IMG/VR virus record: IMGVR_UViG_3300025585_000122 | Span: 1-31,008 of that record | Length of the DNA stretch: 31,008 nt | Reading direction: 5' to 3' (one strand) | Source: a virus | Shown here: piece by piece, positions 17,701 through 24,657 of the stretch | How positions within the stretch are numbered: the first letter of the stretch is position 1 | How the letters are laid out: every line of letters begins with the position of its first letter | The notes under the pieces: generated by a model | Told to the model about the DNA's origin: nothing | The model's database searches: none | Seen by the model: the letters and a program-made list of their open reading frames with translations, nothing else | Made by a program: the position numbers and the translations under genes

Positions 17701-19158
17701 GACTTTTTGAGTTATGTCTATAAGCCATTAGATAGCAAGTATGTGCATTTTGGAACTAGAATGAGAATTGTGGGAAGATTAGAAACTGGACAGGCTCAGA
17801 CACCAAACGGTGCGTCATATCTTTATACCATCCCTGGTACTACTCCAGATAAAAATATTAATATATCTGGTGGCTCTGGCGGTATTGGAGTTATGGTAAA
17901 TCCAGATACAAATGTCGGTTACTATTTTGAAATATGTGCGCTTGGAACACAAAGTCTTAAAGATATAAAAAATGTTAACAATATAATTTTTTATAAAATT
18001 AAAAAAGATTCTGCTAGTAGTAGTGCTGTTCCAGTAAAACTTTGGGAAAGTCTGGGACAAATTGTTGTTGATGATGGAAAGTTCACTGGACAGTATAGGA
18101 TGGTAAATGAAAAGACTCCTACCGTTTATGATCTATCTGTTGAGTATAAAGATATAGCAAATGTAAGAAGGTTTTACTTATATATTAATGGAAAACTATT
18201 AAAGGTAGTTGACGATGTTAACCCTCTTCCAAAGTATAATAATATGTGCTTATTTGTAAGAGGGTCAGCAACATGTATGTTTGAAAATATATATGCAGTT
18301 ACTAACAACTATAGTCAATCAACAGTAACAAAATTAGACACACCAATGAATTCTGTTTTTGGAGATGACGAAGTTGATAATAATGAGGCATTCAGAAAGT
18401 ATGCAATGTCTGGTGCCATTAAGTCAACTTATCTTGCTGGTATATCCCCTAATCAAATTCCAGAATACGATATGTATTTTGATGAATTTGGAACTATTAT
18501 GCGTGAAGCATCATATTTTAATATTAGATATGACAAAGCATATCCAGCATTATATGCAAAACTATCACCTACCTTTAATAGAGTTAAAGGTTATACTGTT
18601 TCTGGATTCCGTGCAGGATCTTATGGTGCTGAGTTCTTAATTTTTAATTCAACTGATACAGCATTGACACTAGACTCTGGATCTGGAAATTATTTAAGAA
18701 TACAGGGAATTACTTTTACACAGCAAAATCCATCGGTTCTAAGTGTTGATGAATATTTTAATAAAAATATGGATCTTTCAAATCAAGAAATATCTGGAGA
18801 TTCATTAGTTAGGTCTCCGTTTAAATTAAAGAAAAATTTTGAAGATATAAAATTAAATAGAATGACATATGGAAATAAAGAATTTAATATCAGTCCAGTA
18901 TATATTCAGTCGGCAGACTCAGCAACCACCATGATGGAATGGTTTGTTGACCGTGTAATGAAACCAAGACAAAACATAGGTCTAAAAATATTTGCAAACC
19001 CTATGATTCAACTAGGAGACATTGTTTCTGTAGATTGTGTTAAAAATGGAATAGATGTTGTCGGCGGTATAACAAGATTTGTAGTCTATAATATAGAATA
19101 TTCTAAAACTACGGGAGGACCAGAGATGACTGTATACTTATCTCAGGTAGAGCAATGA
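14779..19158 (+). CDS. Large tail hub / minor tail protein with lectin-like insert
   Basis: I choose the ATG at 14779, which overlaps the preceding stop (TAATG); an in-frame ATG at 14746 lies inside the previous gene. The 1459-residue product looks modular. Residues ~220-330 (IVTKIQTHIGSIDLG, KKWKIQVLKNNNWTDI) resemble a discoidin-type beta sandwich. Residues ~420-640 resemble the tail hub fold, with ISTAVSTILDYIGFSNYVF and PYFFVGPDQSVAQVLQDIA. Residues ~985-1175 look like a LamG/concanavalin-type sandwich (FYLYINGKLLKVVDDVN is the most typical part). The C-terminus (~1370-1459) returns to hub-like strands (IFANPMIQLGDIVSVDC, then PEMTVYLSQVEQ). It would form the tail tip, and the sandwich domains could touch the cell surface. 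Domain borders are by eye. Confidence 0.65.
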   Translation: MFDSDDLKKHLYESSSVSTQSAVIAEWNMNIPTNILKIGNYRYRPTETNSLYKNIPNSFDINDNGYYYTNATDADIIIDGTFDDEGQPFLFLKKNKKNNLLFSLEDCFKPFRPRSGINKARYIDKTYLHHPNINMAKRPRYYMPDKNDLFKYWTSIRTESLYKHQYGTEVIYSAKPTYVDNEGTQKDGEMVSTTEYGVSQSINGDNFISDTAPFVVYENNVPVNRIVTKIQTHIGSIDLGTFSNNSTAFSDPFYGNTNRQTPKKWKIQVLKNNNWTDIISFTSTSKRKDGSDIIKSDGYVEIAYGLKVPEKYRDIFIYAETLSSSTLLPEKNVNGYAYLVIENENEQGKYYIWIDDINDYEEFIPEYGWYLEEETVDRLTNFVTKFVDIPKFINSGLGQTVYREVDFISGIRIVVDTMHNKNSIFDLIELSPRLVANLTDRTVSFNVTKSASDLGVAGLPVSQLLASVGSLELFDYDDSFNINNKNSIINNYLNKNIQIKIYEIIVGVLQSSNGIKYDYYVPIKTLYTENLPDSKEENKHVSLSLKDLYFYFDSLTAPQLLMTNVSISTAVSTILDYIGFSNYVFKRNEGESEQLIPYFFVGPDQSVAQVLQDIAVSSQCAMFFDEYNNFVVMSKSYILPKSTERTTDLELLGSEDSVRDERIKNKRISDKLANIINVSSQSTNIFNGGKINYTSRYIQKSYGSIKQATMIDQDKTWIYKPVLLWEVGGTQNTKSINGEINNQSNYVLCAIPLNFDLTKDVPYVSNRQIKNNIISLGEGVYWITRYNGLFYANGEIIKFDAVEYNVAGVGDVWINSTEEYSEYFSKLPFNGKIYPTGRVRIYCEPNYEEINGVIKLKNGTVAKHGRGQFGTTPVDHFAGLNPYWADNTNVRGCSMKSEYIFDSSKTEIPTVVGPAGINNDQAKKSVRSGVIKNFLSTTNVKETDLQKLSTQSGTIQSSALVFQGPKFNTTETPRDFLSYVYKPLDSKYVHFGTRMRIVGRLETGQAQTPNGASYLYTIPGTTPDKNINISGGSGGIGVMVNPDTNVGYYFEICALGTQSLKDIKNVNNIIFYKIKKDSASSSAVPVKLWESLGQIVVDDGKFTGQYRMVNEKTPTVYDLSVEYKDIANVRRFYLYINGKLLKVVDDVNPLPKYNNMCLFVRGSATCMFENIYAVTNNYSQSTVTKLDTPMNSVFGDDEVDNNEAFRKYAMSGAIKSTYLAGISPNQIPEYDMYFDEFGTIMREASYFNIRYDKAYPALYAKLSPTFNRVKGYTVSGFRAGSYGAEFLIFNSTDTALTLDSGSGNYLRIQGITFTQQNPSVLSVDEYFNKNMDLSNQEISGDSLVRSPFKLKKNFEDIKLNRMTYGNKEFNISPVYIQSADSATTMMEWFVDRVMKPRQNIGLKIFANPMIQLGDIVSVDCVKNGIDVVGGITRFVVYNIEYSKTTGGPEMTVYLSQVEQ

Positions 19159-19685
19159 CATCTTCAACACCAAACACACCAACTCCACAGGCTTCTACAA
19201 CAGCATCAACTGCAGTAAAGCAGGCCACCCCAGATCTTCAAATATTTAATGAAATAGCAATACCAGTAGAGATAATGACTGATCTTGTTTTTGAGGATAT
19301 TGGTGGCCAAGAGTTAATAAATATTTCAAGACACGACCTCATTAATGGCATTGATGTTTTGTATCAGCCAATTAAAAATATAAGCATGCTCTATTTTACA
19401 TGGAATCCAAATAACATATTAAAATTGCAAGACGCATCATTAGACTATTTTAAAAACTTCCCAATACAACTATCAAAAAAGATACCTCAATGCGGTACGG
19501 GGTATGATTATGACTATGAGTCTGAAGTAAAAAGCCCTAACTGCAACATAGTCTATATAGACCCAATAACTGGAAGCCTTGTTATAAATGTTACAAATAT
19601 GGAAAAATCAGAGCAGGTAGAGGTTCAGATTTTTAACTCCATAGACCTGTCAGATGGTACAATATATACTGAGGATATATCATGA
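19155..19685 (+). CDS. Tail-module protein of unknown function
   Basis: A 176-residue protein starting in an ATGA overlap with the hub gene and ending in a similar overlap with the next. The first ~25 residues are almost only Thr, Ser, Pro and Ala, a disordered leader. The remainder is mixed alpha/beta with a tyrosine- and aspartate-rich segment (TGYDYDYESEV) and two cysteines (around residues 112 and 129) that could pair or bind metal, though a structural role is a guess. The last part (ITGSLVINVTNMEKSEQVEVQ) is beta-like. The unbroken coupling to both neighbours implies equal expression with the tail-tip genes. I recognise no family; a baseplate or tail-tip accessory component is the most natural expectation. 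Confidence 0.75.
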   Translation: MTSSTPNTPTPQASTTASTAVKQATPDLQIFNEIAIPVEIMTDLVFEDIGGQELINISRHDLINGIDVLYQPIKNISMLYFTWNPNNILKLQDASLDYFKNFPIQLSKKIPQCGTGYDYDYESEVKSPNCNIVYIDPITGSLVINVTNMEKSEQVEVQIFNSIDLSDGTIYTEDIS

Positions 19686-21010
19686 TAACTAATATTGGCA
19701 AAAACATAATATCAAAGTACCTGGTTGGGCAGACAACATCTTATGCCTCCTATATCGCCATAGGTTGCGGTACAAAGCCAATATCATCTTTAAGTTTTAA
19801 CATTACAGACATTTTGGCTACACCTACAAAATTATATTTAACATGCCCAGATCATGAATTTGAAATTGGAGATTCTGTATATGTTAAATTAAATATAAGT
19901 TCTATAGACGGAACAAAAAATATTGTTGACATTAATGAAAATATATTAGAATTTGAATATTCTGGAAATGCAATATCCCAGCAAGAAATTACTGGAACAA
20001 TATATTTTGATTTTTCTAATAAAGAAAATTTAGATTTTGAGATGATAAGAGTTCCAGTAACATCAAAGGGATATGTTAATCAAGATGGTGTTTCTAAAAT
20101 AGTTTTAACAGCAGAAGTCCCGACAGAAGAAAGATATGAGATATCAGAAATAGGTGTTTGGTCAGCAAAAGCAAATCCGAATGCTGGAGTTTATGATAGT
20201 AAAACAATTTTTTCTTTTGATACTAATAAAAACTGGACAGTAGGTCCAGATCAAACTGCAATTAGTGAAGTTCTCACACCGCTTGACGCTGGAAATGATG
20301 GACTAAATGATGAAAAAAGTAATAACATAACAGTCACACATAAAATATTTTCTACTAATGCAGATAACAGAGTTTTAGCAAGTAATGCTCGTACTATAAG
20401 AAATGAAAGACCAAGATTTTTAAATAAAGCCTTAGCGTTTGCTGGCGATAGTTGCGAGATTATAGAAGAAGATGGACAGCAAGTTCCAGTTACTGCTCCA
20501 GGAAATCATCTTGTTTTGACTGGAGAAAATGTTAATCTAAAACAAAATACTCCTACAGACGAATTAAGGCTTGCATTCTCAGTAATAAATAAATTTGATT
20601 CTAACTCATATGTTCCAGATGCCGTTAAAATTATCATAGAGTTTTCTAATTCTACTGTTTTTGGAAGTGGAGAATGGGCTAGATTTGTTGTTGATGAAAG
20701 TTTAGATTTTTCTAATAATAGATATTTTGTTATAAAAAAACAATTACAGGATTTAGTTAAAAGCAGCAACGGATTTAACTGGTCAAGCGTAGACACGATA
20801 AAGGTATATTGTTCTGTTATTGAAAATGATATACCTTCAAATCAATATTTTGTTCTTTTAGATGGACTTAGACTTGAGAATACATCAATAATTAATCCGT
20901 TATATGGTCTTGTTGGCTATACGAGATTAACAACAGACAATAAAAGAACTATAGTAAAGTCTGAAAATAAAGCAAGTTATTTAGAGTTTAGGTTTGGGGT
21001 GGATGTATAG
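19682..21010 (+). CDS. Minor tail / baseplate-like protein
   Basis: A 442-residue protein in the tail-tip operon, starting in an ATGA overlap. The N-terminus (IISKYLVGQTTSYASYIAIG) introduces a glycine-rich turn followed by strands, and a second conserved-looking segment is VPTEERYEISEIGVWSA around residues 146-162. These resemble parts of tail-tip proteins that begin with a short trimer-forming or docking domain. The C-terminal half (~250-440) is a beta sandwich with FSNSTVFGSGEWARFVV and LLDGLRLENTSIINPLYGLVG, a pattern seen in jelly-roll, carbohydrate-binding-like modules where a conserved 'D-x-L-R-L-E-N' strand precedes a calcium- or surface-binding loop. No catalytic residues are evident. 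It is probably structural at the tip; the role in adsorption is inference. Confidence 0.65.
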   Translation: MITNIGKNIISKYLVGQTTSYASYIAIGCGTKPISSLSFNITDILATPTKLYLTCPDHEFEIGDSVYVKLNISSIDGTKNIVDINENILEFEYSGNAISQQEITGTIYFDFSNKENLDFEMIRVPVTSKGYVNQDGVSKIVLTAEVPTEERYEISEIGVWSAKANPNAGVYDSKTIFSFDTNKNWTVGPDQTAISEVLTPLDAGNDGLNDEKSNNITVTHKIFSTNADNRVLASNARTIRNERPRFLNKALAFAGDSCEIIEEDGQQVPVTAPGNHLVLTGENVNLKQNTPTDELRLAFSVINKFDSNSYVPDAVKIIIEFSNSTVFGSGEWARFVVDESLDFSNNRYFVIKKQLQDLVKSSNGFNWSSVDTIKVYCSVIENDIPSNQYFVLLDGLRLENTSIINPLYGLVGYTRLTTDNKRTIVKSENKASYLEFRFGVDV

Positions 21011-21435
21011 TGTCTTCAGAAATAATTAAAAATGTTATTATTTCACAAGAAACTCTACCTGGTGTTGATGCACAGAATAAGCATTATGTTAGATACAGAA
21101 TAATATCTGAAGATAAAAATAGAGTGTCTGAGTGGTCACCAATATACAACATAAATGGAATAAAGTTACCAGAAGAAATGGAAGAGGGTTCTGTTTCTAT
21201 AAGTGGAGAATTTATTGTTGTTAGATGGTCTAATATAAGACCGATACAGGCATTTGATATTTATGTAAAATATGATGCTGGAGATTATGCATATGTTGGA
21301 TCTTCAAGCAATAATACATATTCATTTGTAAAAAATAGCAGTGCTTCTGCCGTCTCAGTCTCTGTTCATCCAAAATCTTCTATCAAAACATATAGTGATA
21401 AAACTAGTATATATACAGGAGGAACTACCATTTAA
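21010..21435 (+). CDS. Fibronectin type III-like tail protein
   Basis: A 141-residue protein beginning with GTG at 21010, which overlaps the TAG of the previous gene; GGGGTGG at 20996-21002 serves as ribosome binding site. The first domain (YVRYRIISEDKNRVSEWSPI) has the classic fibronectin III strand, where an aromatic-hydrophobic-arginine strand is followed by 'S-x-W-S-P'. The second half (SGEFIVVRWSNIRPIQAFDI, YVKYDAGDYAYVG) repeats such a pattern, so there may be one complete and one partial domain. These modules are common as spacers or weak carbohydrate binders in tail-tip proteins. It ends only 18 bases before the next gene, and the promoter of that gene begins immediately after its stop codon. 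Confidence 0.7.
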   Translation: MSSEIIKNVIISQETLPGVDAQNKHYVRYRIISEDKNRVSEWSPIYNINGIKLPEEMEEGSVSISGEFIVVRWSNIRPIQAFDIYVKYDAGDYAYVGSSSNNTYSFVKNSSASAVSVSVHPKSSIKTYSDKTSIYTGGTTI

Positions 21436-21444
21436 TGGTATAAT
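21436..21444 (+). promoter_or_regulatory. Extended -10 promoter giving a leaderless tail-tip message
   Basis: TGGTATAAT (TG 21436-21437, TATAAT 21439-21444) starts right after the stop codon of the FN3-like gene. Eight bases lie between the box and the ATG at 21453, and they contain no ribosome binding site. Transcription is expected at 21450-21453, so the message is leaderless or nearly so. It is the fourth intergenic TGGTATAAT-type motif before a structural gene with a clear match. Confidence 0.75.
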
Positions 21445-21452
21445 ATTTAATT

Positions 21453-21893
21453 ATGGCAAAAATTCCATTACCAGAAAGAGGACAACCGCTTGATGTAACA
21501 TACATTTATAGTATGGTTGACGCTATCAATAGTTTGTCTGCAAGCATTCCATCTACCACTTATAAATATTTAACATTAGATATTCCTGGAAGACCTTCAG
21601 AAACAGAAAAAACGTCTAATGCAAAAATAGTTTTAGGATATAAGCAAGTAACAACAACGCAAACAGTAAAGCCTGGGGACACTGTTTCTTTTGATTATGA
21701 TTATGCTGATTTTAAGTTTCCACCAATTGTAACGGCAACACCAGTAAACATTACTGGAACGGTTGCTGGTAAAAATGTTTCTGTTGTAATTGATCCACCA
21801 ACAACAACAAAAGTTACTGGTCTAGTAAGATTTTATGAAGGCGGAGATGCAACTGTGGGGGTAAACCTAATGATAATAGGGATACCCAATTAA
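21453..21893 (+). CDS. Small beta-rich tail-tip protein
   Basis: A 146-residue protein, the last gene of the structural module. A short N-terminal helix (VTYIYSMVDAINSLSASI) is followed by strands and a C-terminal sandwich with FDYDYADFKFPPIVTATPVN and VGVNLMIIGIPN. The 'F-x-x-P-P-x-V' strand followed by a last hydrophobic strand is what one sees in H-type-lectin-like tips of phage fibres, and a leading helix can trimerise. A receptor-binding tip is therefore possible but not shown. It has its own leaderless-type promoter separated from the rest of the tail operon, so its amount can differ from its neighbours. The stop overlaps the ATG of the zinc-ribbon gene. I recognise no named family with certainty. 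Confidence 0.65.
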   Translation: MAKIPLPERGQPLDVTYIYSMVDAINSLSASIPSTTYKYLTLDIPGRPSETEKTSNAKIVLGYKQVTTTQTVKPGDTVSFDYDYADFKFPPIVTATPVNITGTVAGKNVSVVIDPPTTTKVTGLVRFYEGGDATVGVNLMIIGIPN

Positions 21894-22084
21894 TGATACC
21901 ATGCAAGAAATGTAAAAGAAAAATGTTTGTTGATAGAGTTTATAATTCTATATCACATATTGAGACATATTGTTTACATTGTGGAACAAGAGTTTTTTAT
22001 CATCCACCAGAAAACTCAGTTGAGGGAAAATGGTTACTAGCGGTAGAAAAAATAAGAGCGAAGAATACAATCTCGCTCCTGTAA
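21893..22084 (+). CDS. Small zinc-ribbon protein
   Basis: A 63-residue protein with two cysteine pairs, CKKC at residues 4-7 and CLHC near residues 27-30, spaced by about 20 residues containing a basic strand. This is a standard zinc-ribbon layout. Proteins of this type bind nucleic acid or RNA polymerase, or stabilise a complex. The ATG overlaps the preceding TAA by one base, so it should be translated from the tail-tip message; its 3' end overlaps the following gene by 55 bases in another frame. Lying between the structural and replication modules and next to a helix-turn-helix gene, it may be a transcription factor of the phage, but that is inference from context. No signal sequence or membrane segment is present. 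Confidence 0.7.
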   Translation: MIPCKKCKRKMFVDRVYNSISHIETYCLHCGTRVFYHPPENSVEGKWLLAVEKIRAKNTISLL

Positions 22085-22572
22085 TAACTGGAAGTAAAAA
22101 AATCTGGTTTTTAAATGGTGATTTAGTTAGAGTGCATCATTATAACAGATCAAGTGGGATTATGTCTATTTATAATATAACAAAAGATTTATTACAAAGT
22201 TGTTTAATTTCTGATTTTAAAACAAAAAGACAAAGAGCGTATACTATTTCTGAAACAGCACAACTAATGAATAGGCATAAAAAATATATGCCATCTCTTA
22301 TTAAAAAGGGAATTATCCCAGAACCAGTTGGGTGTCAAAAAGGTGGAAAGCGTGGATGGCAAATAAGGTCATATTATTCAGAATCGACAGTTCATCAGAT
22401 TCGTGATATACTTTCTACATATCATATTGGTAGACCAAGAAAAGATAATTTAATAACAAATGATATTACTCCCACAAAGGCTGAGTTGACACGAAGAATG
22501 GGAGATGGTATACTGACATATACGAAGACTGAAGATGGTAGGTTTATACCAATTTGGTCAGAATCAATATAA
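22030..22572 (+). CDS. Helix-turn-helix DNA-binding protein (MerR/excisionase-like)
   Basis: A 180-residue protein whose centre (residues ~75-100) reads AYTISETAQLMNRHKKYMPS, then LIKKGIIPEP: a helix-turn-helix followed by the wing-like step of MerR and excisionase-type domains, in which a target is bound after 'K-x-G-x-I-P'. It continues with a GGKRGWQIRSYYSE strand and a second helix (TVHQIRDILSTYHIG) as in HTH_17-like domains. It starts inside the zinc-ribbon gene with GAGGG only three bases before the ATG, implying coupling and perhaps a joint role. Such a protein could regulate late or replication genes, act in packaging, or organise DNA. A complete promoter for the replication module lies inside its own 3' end (22486-22514). 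Confidence 0.7.
   Translation: MVTSGRKNKSEEYNLAPVITGSKKIWFLNGDLVRVHHYNRSSGIMSIYNITKDLLQSCLISDFKTKRQRAYTISETAQLMNRHKKYMPSLIKKGIIPEPVGCQKGGKRGWQIRSYYSESTVHQIRDILSTYHIGRPRKDNLITNDITPTKAELTRRMGDGILTYTKTEDGRFIPIWSESI
22486..22514 (+). promoter_or_regulatory. Full sigma70-type promoter for the replication module, inside the HTH gene
   Basis: TTGACA (22486-22491) is followed after exactly 17 bases by TATACT (22509-22514), which also carries the extended TGG (22506-22508). Both hexamers and the spacing fit the housekeeping consensus. A start near 22521 gives a leader of ~66 bases to the ATG at 22587. No other promoter is apparent between the HTH gene and the helicase operon. Confidence 0.72.
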
Positions 22573-22586
22573 CAGAAGGGTATGAA

Positions 22587-22793
22587 ATGGAAGAAACAAA
22601 AGTATCAGTAACGCTGGGGTACACATTAAATCTTGGAAATTTTCAATCACTTAGACTAGATCTAGGTGTAATAGATTCAAAGCGTGATGGTGAAAATACG
22701 GATCAGGCTTTTGAGCGTGTCTATAAGTTTGTTGAAGATAAATTAACAACAAAAATATCAGAGGCAAAGTTAGAACTATCTGAAAGCGAATAG
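22587..22793 (+). CDS. Small conserved-looking phage protein of unknown function
   Basis: I choose the ATG at 22587: AGAAGGG lies six bases upstream (22574-22580), whereas an earlier in-frame ATG at 22554 has none and sits inside the previous gene. The 68-residue protein has a beta hairpin (VSVTLGYTLNLGNFQSLRLD) with strictly alternating hydrophobic residues, then an amphipathic helix (FERVYKFVEDKLTTKISEAK) and an acidic end. The pattern of 'GYT-x-NLGNF' strand plus a helix resembles small accessory proteins I know from other phage replication regions, without an established function. Its position as first gene after the replication promoter suggests an early role. It is separated from the next GTG start by one base. 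Confidence 0.72.
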   Translation: MEETKVSVTLGYTLNLGNFQSLRLDLGVIDSKRDGENTDQAFERVYKFVEDKLTTKISEAKLELSESE

Positions 22794-22794
22794 T

Positions 22795-23103
22795 GTGACT
22801 AATAAACAGAAGCGTTTTGCTCTGTTGAGTAGGTTTGACAAACACTATAAGTTTAAACTGGGACAAGAGCCACGCTATAACAAGTGGGTTGAGCAATGGT
22901 CTGCCGATTCCTTAATAGAATCTTATGGACTAGAAGTTTGCTATGACTTACTAGAATATTATTTTGAAGTTAGCGAAAGTCCGTCCTGGAATAATTTTGC
23001 ATATATGGCAGATGATATACTAGAAGCAAAAGAACAGCAGAACAAGGATTTAAAGGAACGAGAAGAGCGTAGAAAGATGGCTAAGGAGTGGTTGAGTGAA
23101 TAA
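22795..23103 (+). CDS. Unknown protein upstream of the helicase, possible replication accessory
   Basis: A 102-residue, mostly helical protein starting with GTG one base after the previous stop. It is rich in Trp and Tyr in its middle (PRYNKWVEQWSADSLIESYG, LLEYYFEVSESPSWNNFAYM) and ends in a charged coiled-coil-like helix (EREERRKMAKEWLSE). It ends eight bases inside the helicase gene, so the two are coupled. Small helical proteins directly upstream of a replicative helicase are often loaders or adaptors; with no ATP-binding motif it would be of the non-ATPase kind. I cannot name a family, so loader function is a guess from position only. AAGGAG-like sequence at 23082-23087 within this gene serves the next start. 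Confidence 0.7.
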   Translation: MTNKQKRFALLSRFDKHYKFKLGQEPRYNKWVEQWSADSLIESYGLEVCYDLLEYYFEVSESPSWNNFAYMADDILEAKEQQNKDLKEREERRKMAKEWLSE

Positions 23104-24322
23104 TACAGAATCAAAGTTAATCTCAGCCGTATTAAAAGATAAGCAGGCTCATGTATTATTACAGGCCAATGTGGAAAGCATACTCAGCACTCATGTGGAT
23201 GTCTGGCAGTTTATAAGAAAGTATTATGAGCATAATGGAACAGTACCTCCATCAGAGTTAGTAGTTGAAAAGTTTAGAGACTTTGAACCTATTAATGGGG
23301 TTGGGTCAACAAAACACCATCTTGAAGAATTACAGGCAGAGTATCTTACAAATAGTTTAAAGGATATTATTAGATCTGCTGCGACAGATGTGCAAGGCGG
23401 TCTTGGTGTTGAGGCATTAGAAATATTAATTACAAAAACAGCAGAACTTAGAAAAAATACTGCAGCCATTCGTGATATTGATGTTACTGATTTAGATTCA
23501 GCAGTTGCATATTTTGAAAACCTAAAGAAGCAACAAGAGGCTGGCGCTATAGGAATTAAAACAGGTCTTCCAGGATTTGACAACTACCTACCTTCTGGAA
23601 TCATGCCAGGGCAGTTAGGAGTCTTTCTTGCATATCCAGGTATAGGAAAGTCTTGGCTATCTCTCTATTTCGCTGTACAGGCTTGGAAACAGGGTCGTAG
23701 CCCAATGATCATAAGTCTTGAAATGTCTGAGGTTGAAGTTAGAAATCGTGTATTTGCAATTATGGGGGAGGGAGTTTGGTCACATCGTAAATTAAGTGCT
23801 GGTGAAGTTGAGATGGACATGTTAAAGTCCTGGCACACTAAATATGTTCAGGGTAGACCAGAGTTTCATATTATTTCAAACGACACTGGTGGAGATATTA
23901 ATCCATTAGTTCTTCGTGGAAAGATTGATCAATATAAACCAGACTTTGTTATTGTAGACTATTTGCAACTCATGAGTCCAAATCAAAAGTCAGATAATGA
24001 AACTGTTCGCATGAAGAATCTTTCTCGTGAATTAAAGTTGATGGCTATTTCAGAAGAGGTTCCTATTATTGCTATCTCTTCTGCTACTCCTGACGATGTA
24101 ACCAAACTTGAAACCGTGCCAACTCTTGGTCAAACAGCATGGTCAAGGCAGATTGCTTACGATGCTGACTGGGTTTTGGCACTTGGGCGAGGTACAAATA
24201 GTGACATTATTGAATGCGTATTTAGAAAGAACCGTAATGGTTTTATGGGAGAATTCTTAGTTCAGGCTGATTTTGACAAGGGATATTACAGATATAAGGA
24301 TTATGAAGATAAGACAGTATAA
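23096..24322 (+). CDS. dnaB: Replicative DNA helicase, DnaB-type
   Basis: A 408-residue helicase starting with GTG at 23096, eight bases before the previous stop, after AAGGAG. The N-terminal ~140 residues are helical, as in the DnaB/primase-interacting domain, and the RecA-like motor follows. Walker A is PGIGKS near residue 181-186, followed by WLSLYFAVQAW; Walker B is VIVDYLQLMSP near 282-292, a very typical DnaB form. Motif H3 (PIIAISSATP, where most DnaB proteins have Q or S then Q) and the arginine-rich C-terminal strand (ECVFRKNRNGFMGEF) are present. The protein is shorter than cellular DnaB, mostly at its N-terminus. It would form a hexamer that opens the fork for the polymerase in this module, acting with the primase encoded downstream. 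Confidence 0.93.
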   Translation: MNNTESKLISAVLKDKQAHVLLQANVESILSTHVDVWQFIRKYYEHNGTVPPSELVVEKFRDFEPINGVGSTKHHLEELQAEYLTNSLKDIIRSAATDVQGGLGVEALEILITKTAELRKNTAAIRDIDVTDLDSAVAYFENLKKQQEAGAIGIKTGLPGFDNYLPSGIMPGQLGVFLAYPGIGKSWLSLYFAVQAWKQGRSPMIISLEMSEVEVRNRVFAIMGEGVWSHRKLSAGEVEMDMLKSWHTKYVQGRPEFHIISNDTGGDINPLVLRGKIDQYKPDFVIVDYLQLMSPNQKSDNETVRMKNLSRELKLMAISEEVPIIAISSATPDDVTKLETVPTLGQTAWSRQIAYDADWVLALGRGTNSDIIECVFRKNRNGFMGEFLVQADFDKGYYRYKDYEDKTV

Positions 24323-24323
24323 T
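24318..24323 (+). promoter_or_regulatory. Possible -10 box overlapping the helicase stop codon
   Basis: TATAAT overlaps the helicase TAA (24320-24322). Seven bases separate it from the ATG at 24331, and there is no ribosome binding site, matching the leaderless pattern elsewhere. It lacks the TG extension and a -35 box, so it is weaker evidence than the other promoters. Confidence 0.35.
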
Positions 24324-24330
24324 ATGCGGT

Positions 24331-24657
24331 ATGGAGACATATCAGCACAAACCCATAAAAAGGTTTGGTTTAAATGGGGTCATCAATGATGACTCTGCAA
24401 TATACAGATTACAGCAAGAATATATCAGACTATTGGTATCAGAAATGCGACTATCTGGGTATGTTCCAAAATTTGACATCGATCCACAATTTACACTATC
24501 ATATAATGAAAACAAAAATTACTTTGAATTTACATTAAGCGTATACGGAATATATATTGGGAGAAAGAAAGCAGAATGGATACTAGGAATAGACGGAGTG
24601 AAGCCAGTGTATACACAACCAGCCAAGTTAAAAGAGTACTCGCAGGATCTGGCATAA
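24331..24657 (+). CDS. Unknown protein between helicase and primase
   Basis: A 108-residue protein starting eight bases after the helicase stop, without any ribosome binding site, but after a TATAAT box that might make the transcript leaderless. It reads as a helix (YRLQQEYIRLLVSEMRLSGY), then strands (FDIDPQFTLSYNENKNYFEF, TLSVYGIYIGRKKAEWIL), and a C-terminal tail. The antiparallel strands and the nearby basic residues would suit a small nucleic-acid or protein-binding fold, but I find no motif to name it. Its last 82 bases are shared with the primase gene in another frame. Placement between helicase and primase suggests a replication role such as a helicase-primase adaptor; this is inference. 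Confidence 0.7.
   Translation: METYQHKPIKRFGLNGVINDDSAIYRLQQEYIRLLVSEMRLSGYVPKFDIDPQFTLSYNENKNYFEFTLSVYGIYIGRKKAEWILGIDGVKPVYTQPAKLKEYSQDLA

Noticed and set aside
19653-19661. TGGTACAAT before the gene at 19682
   Set aside because: It lies inside the coding region, differs from the motif in the -10 box and the gene already starts by an ATGA overlap, so a promoter is not needed to explain it.
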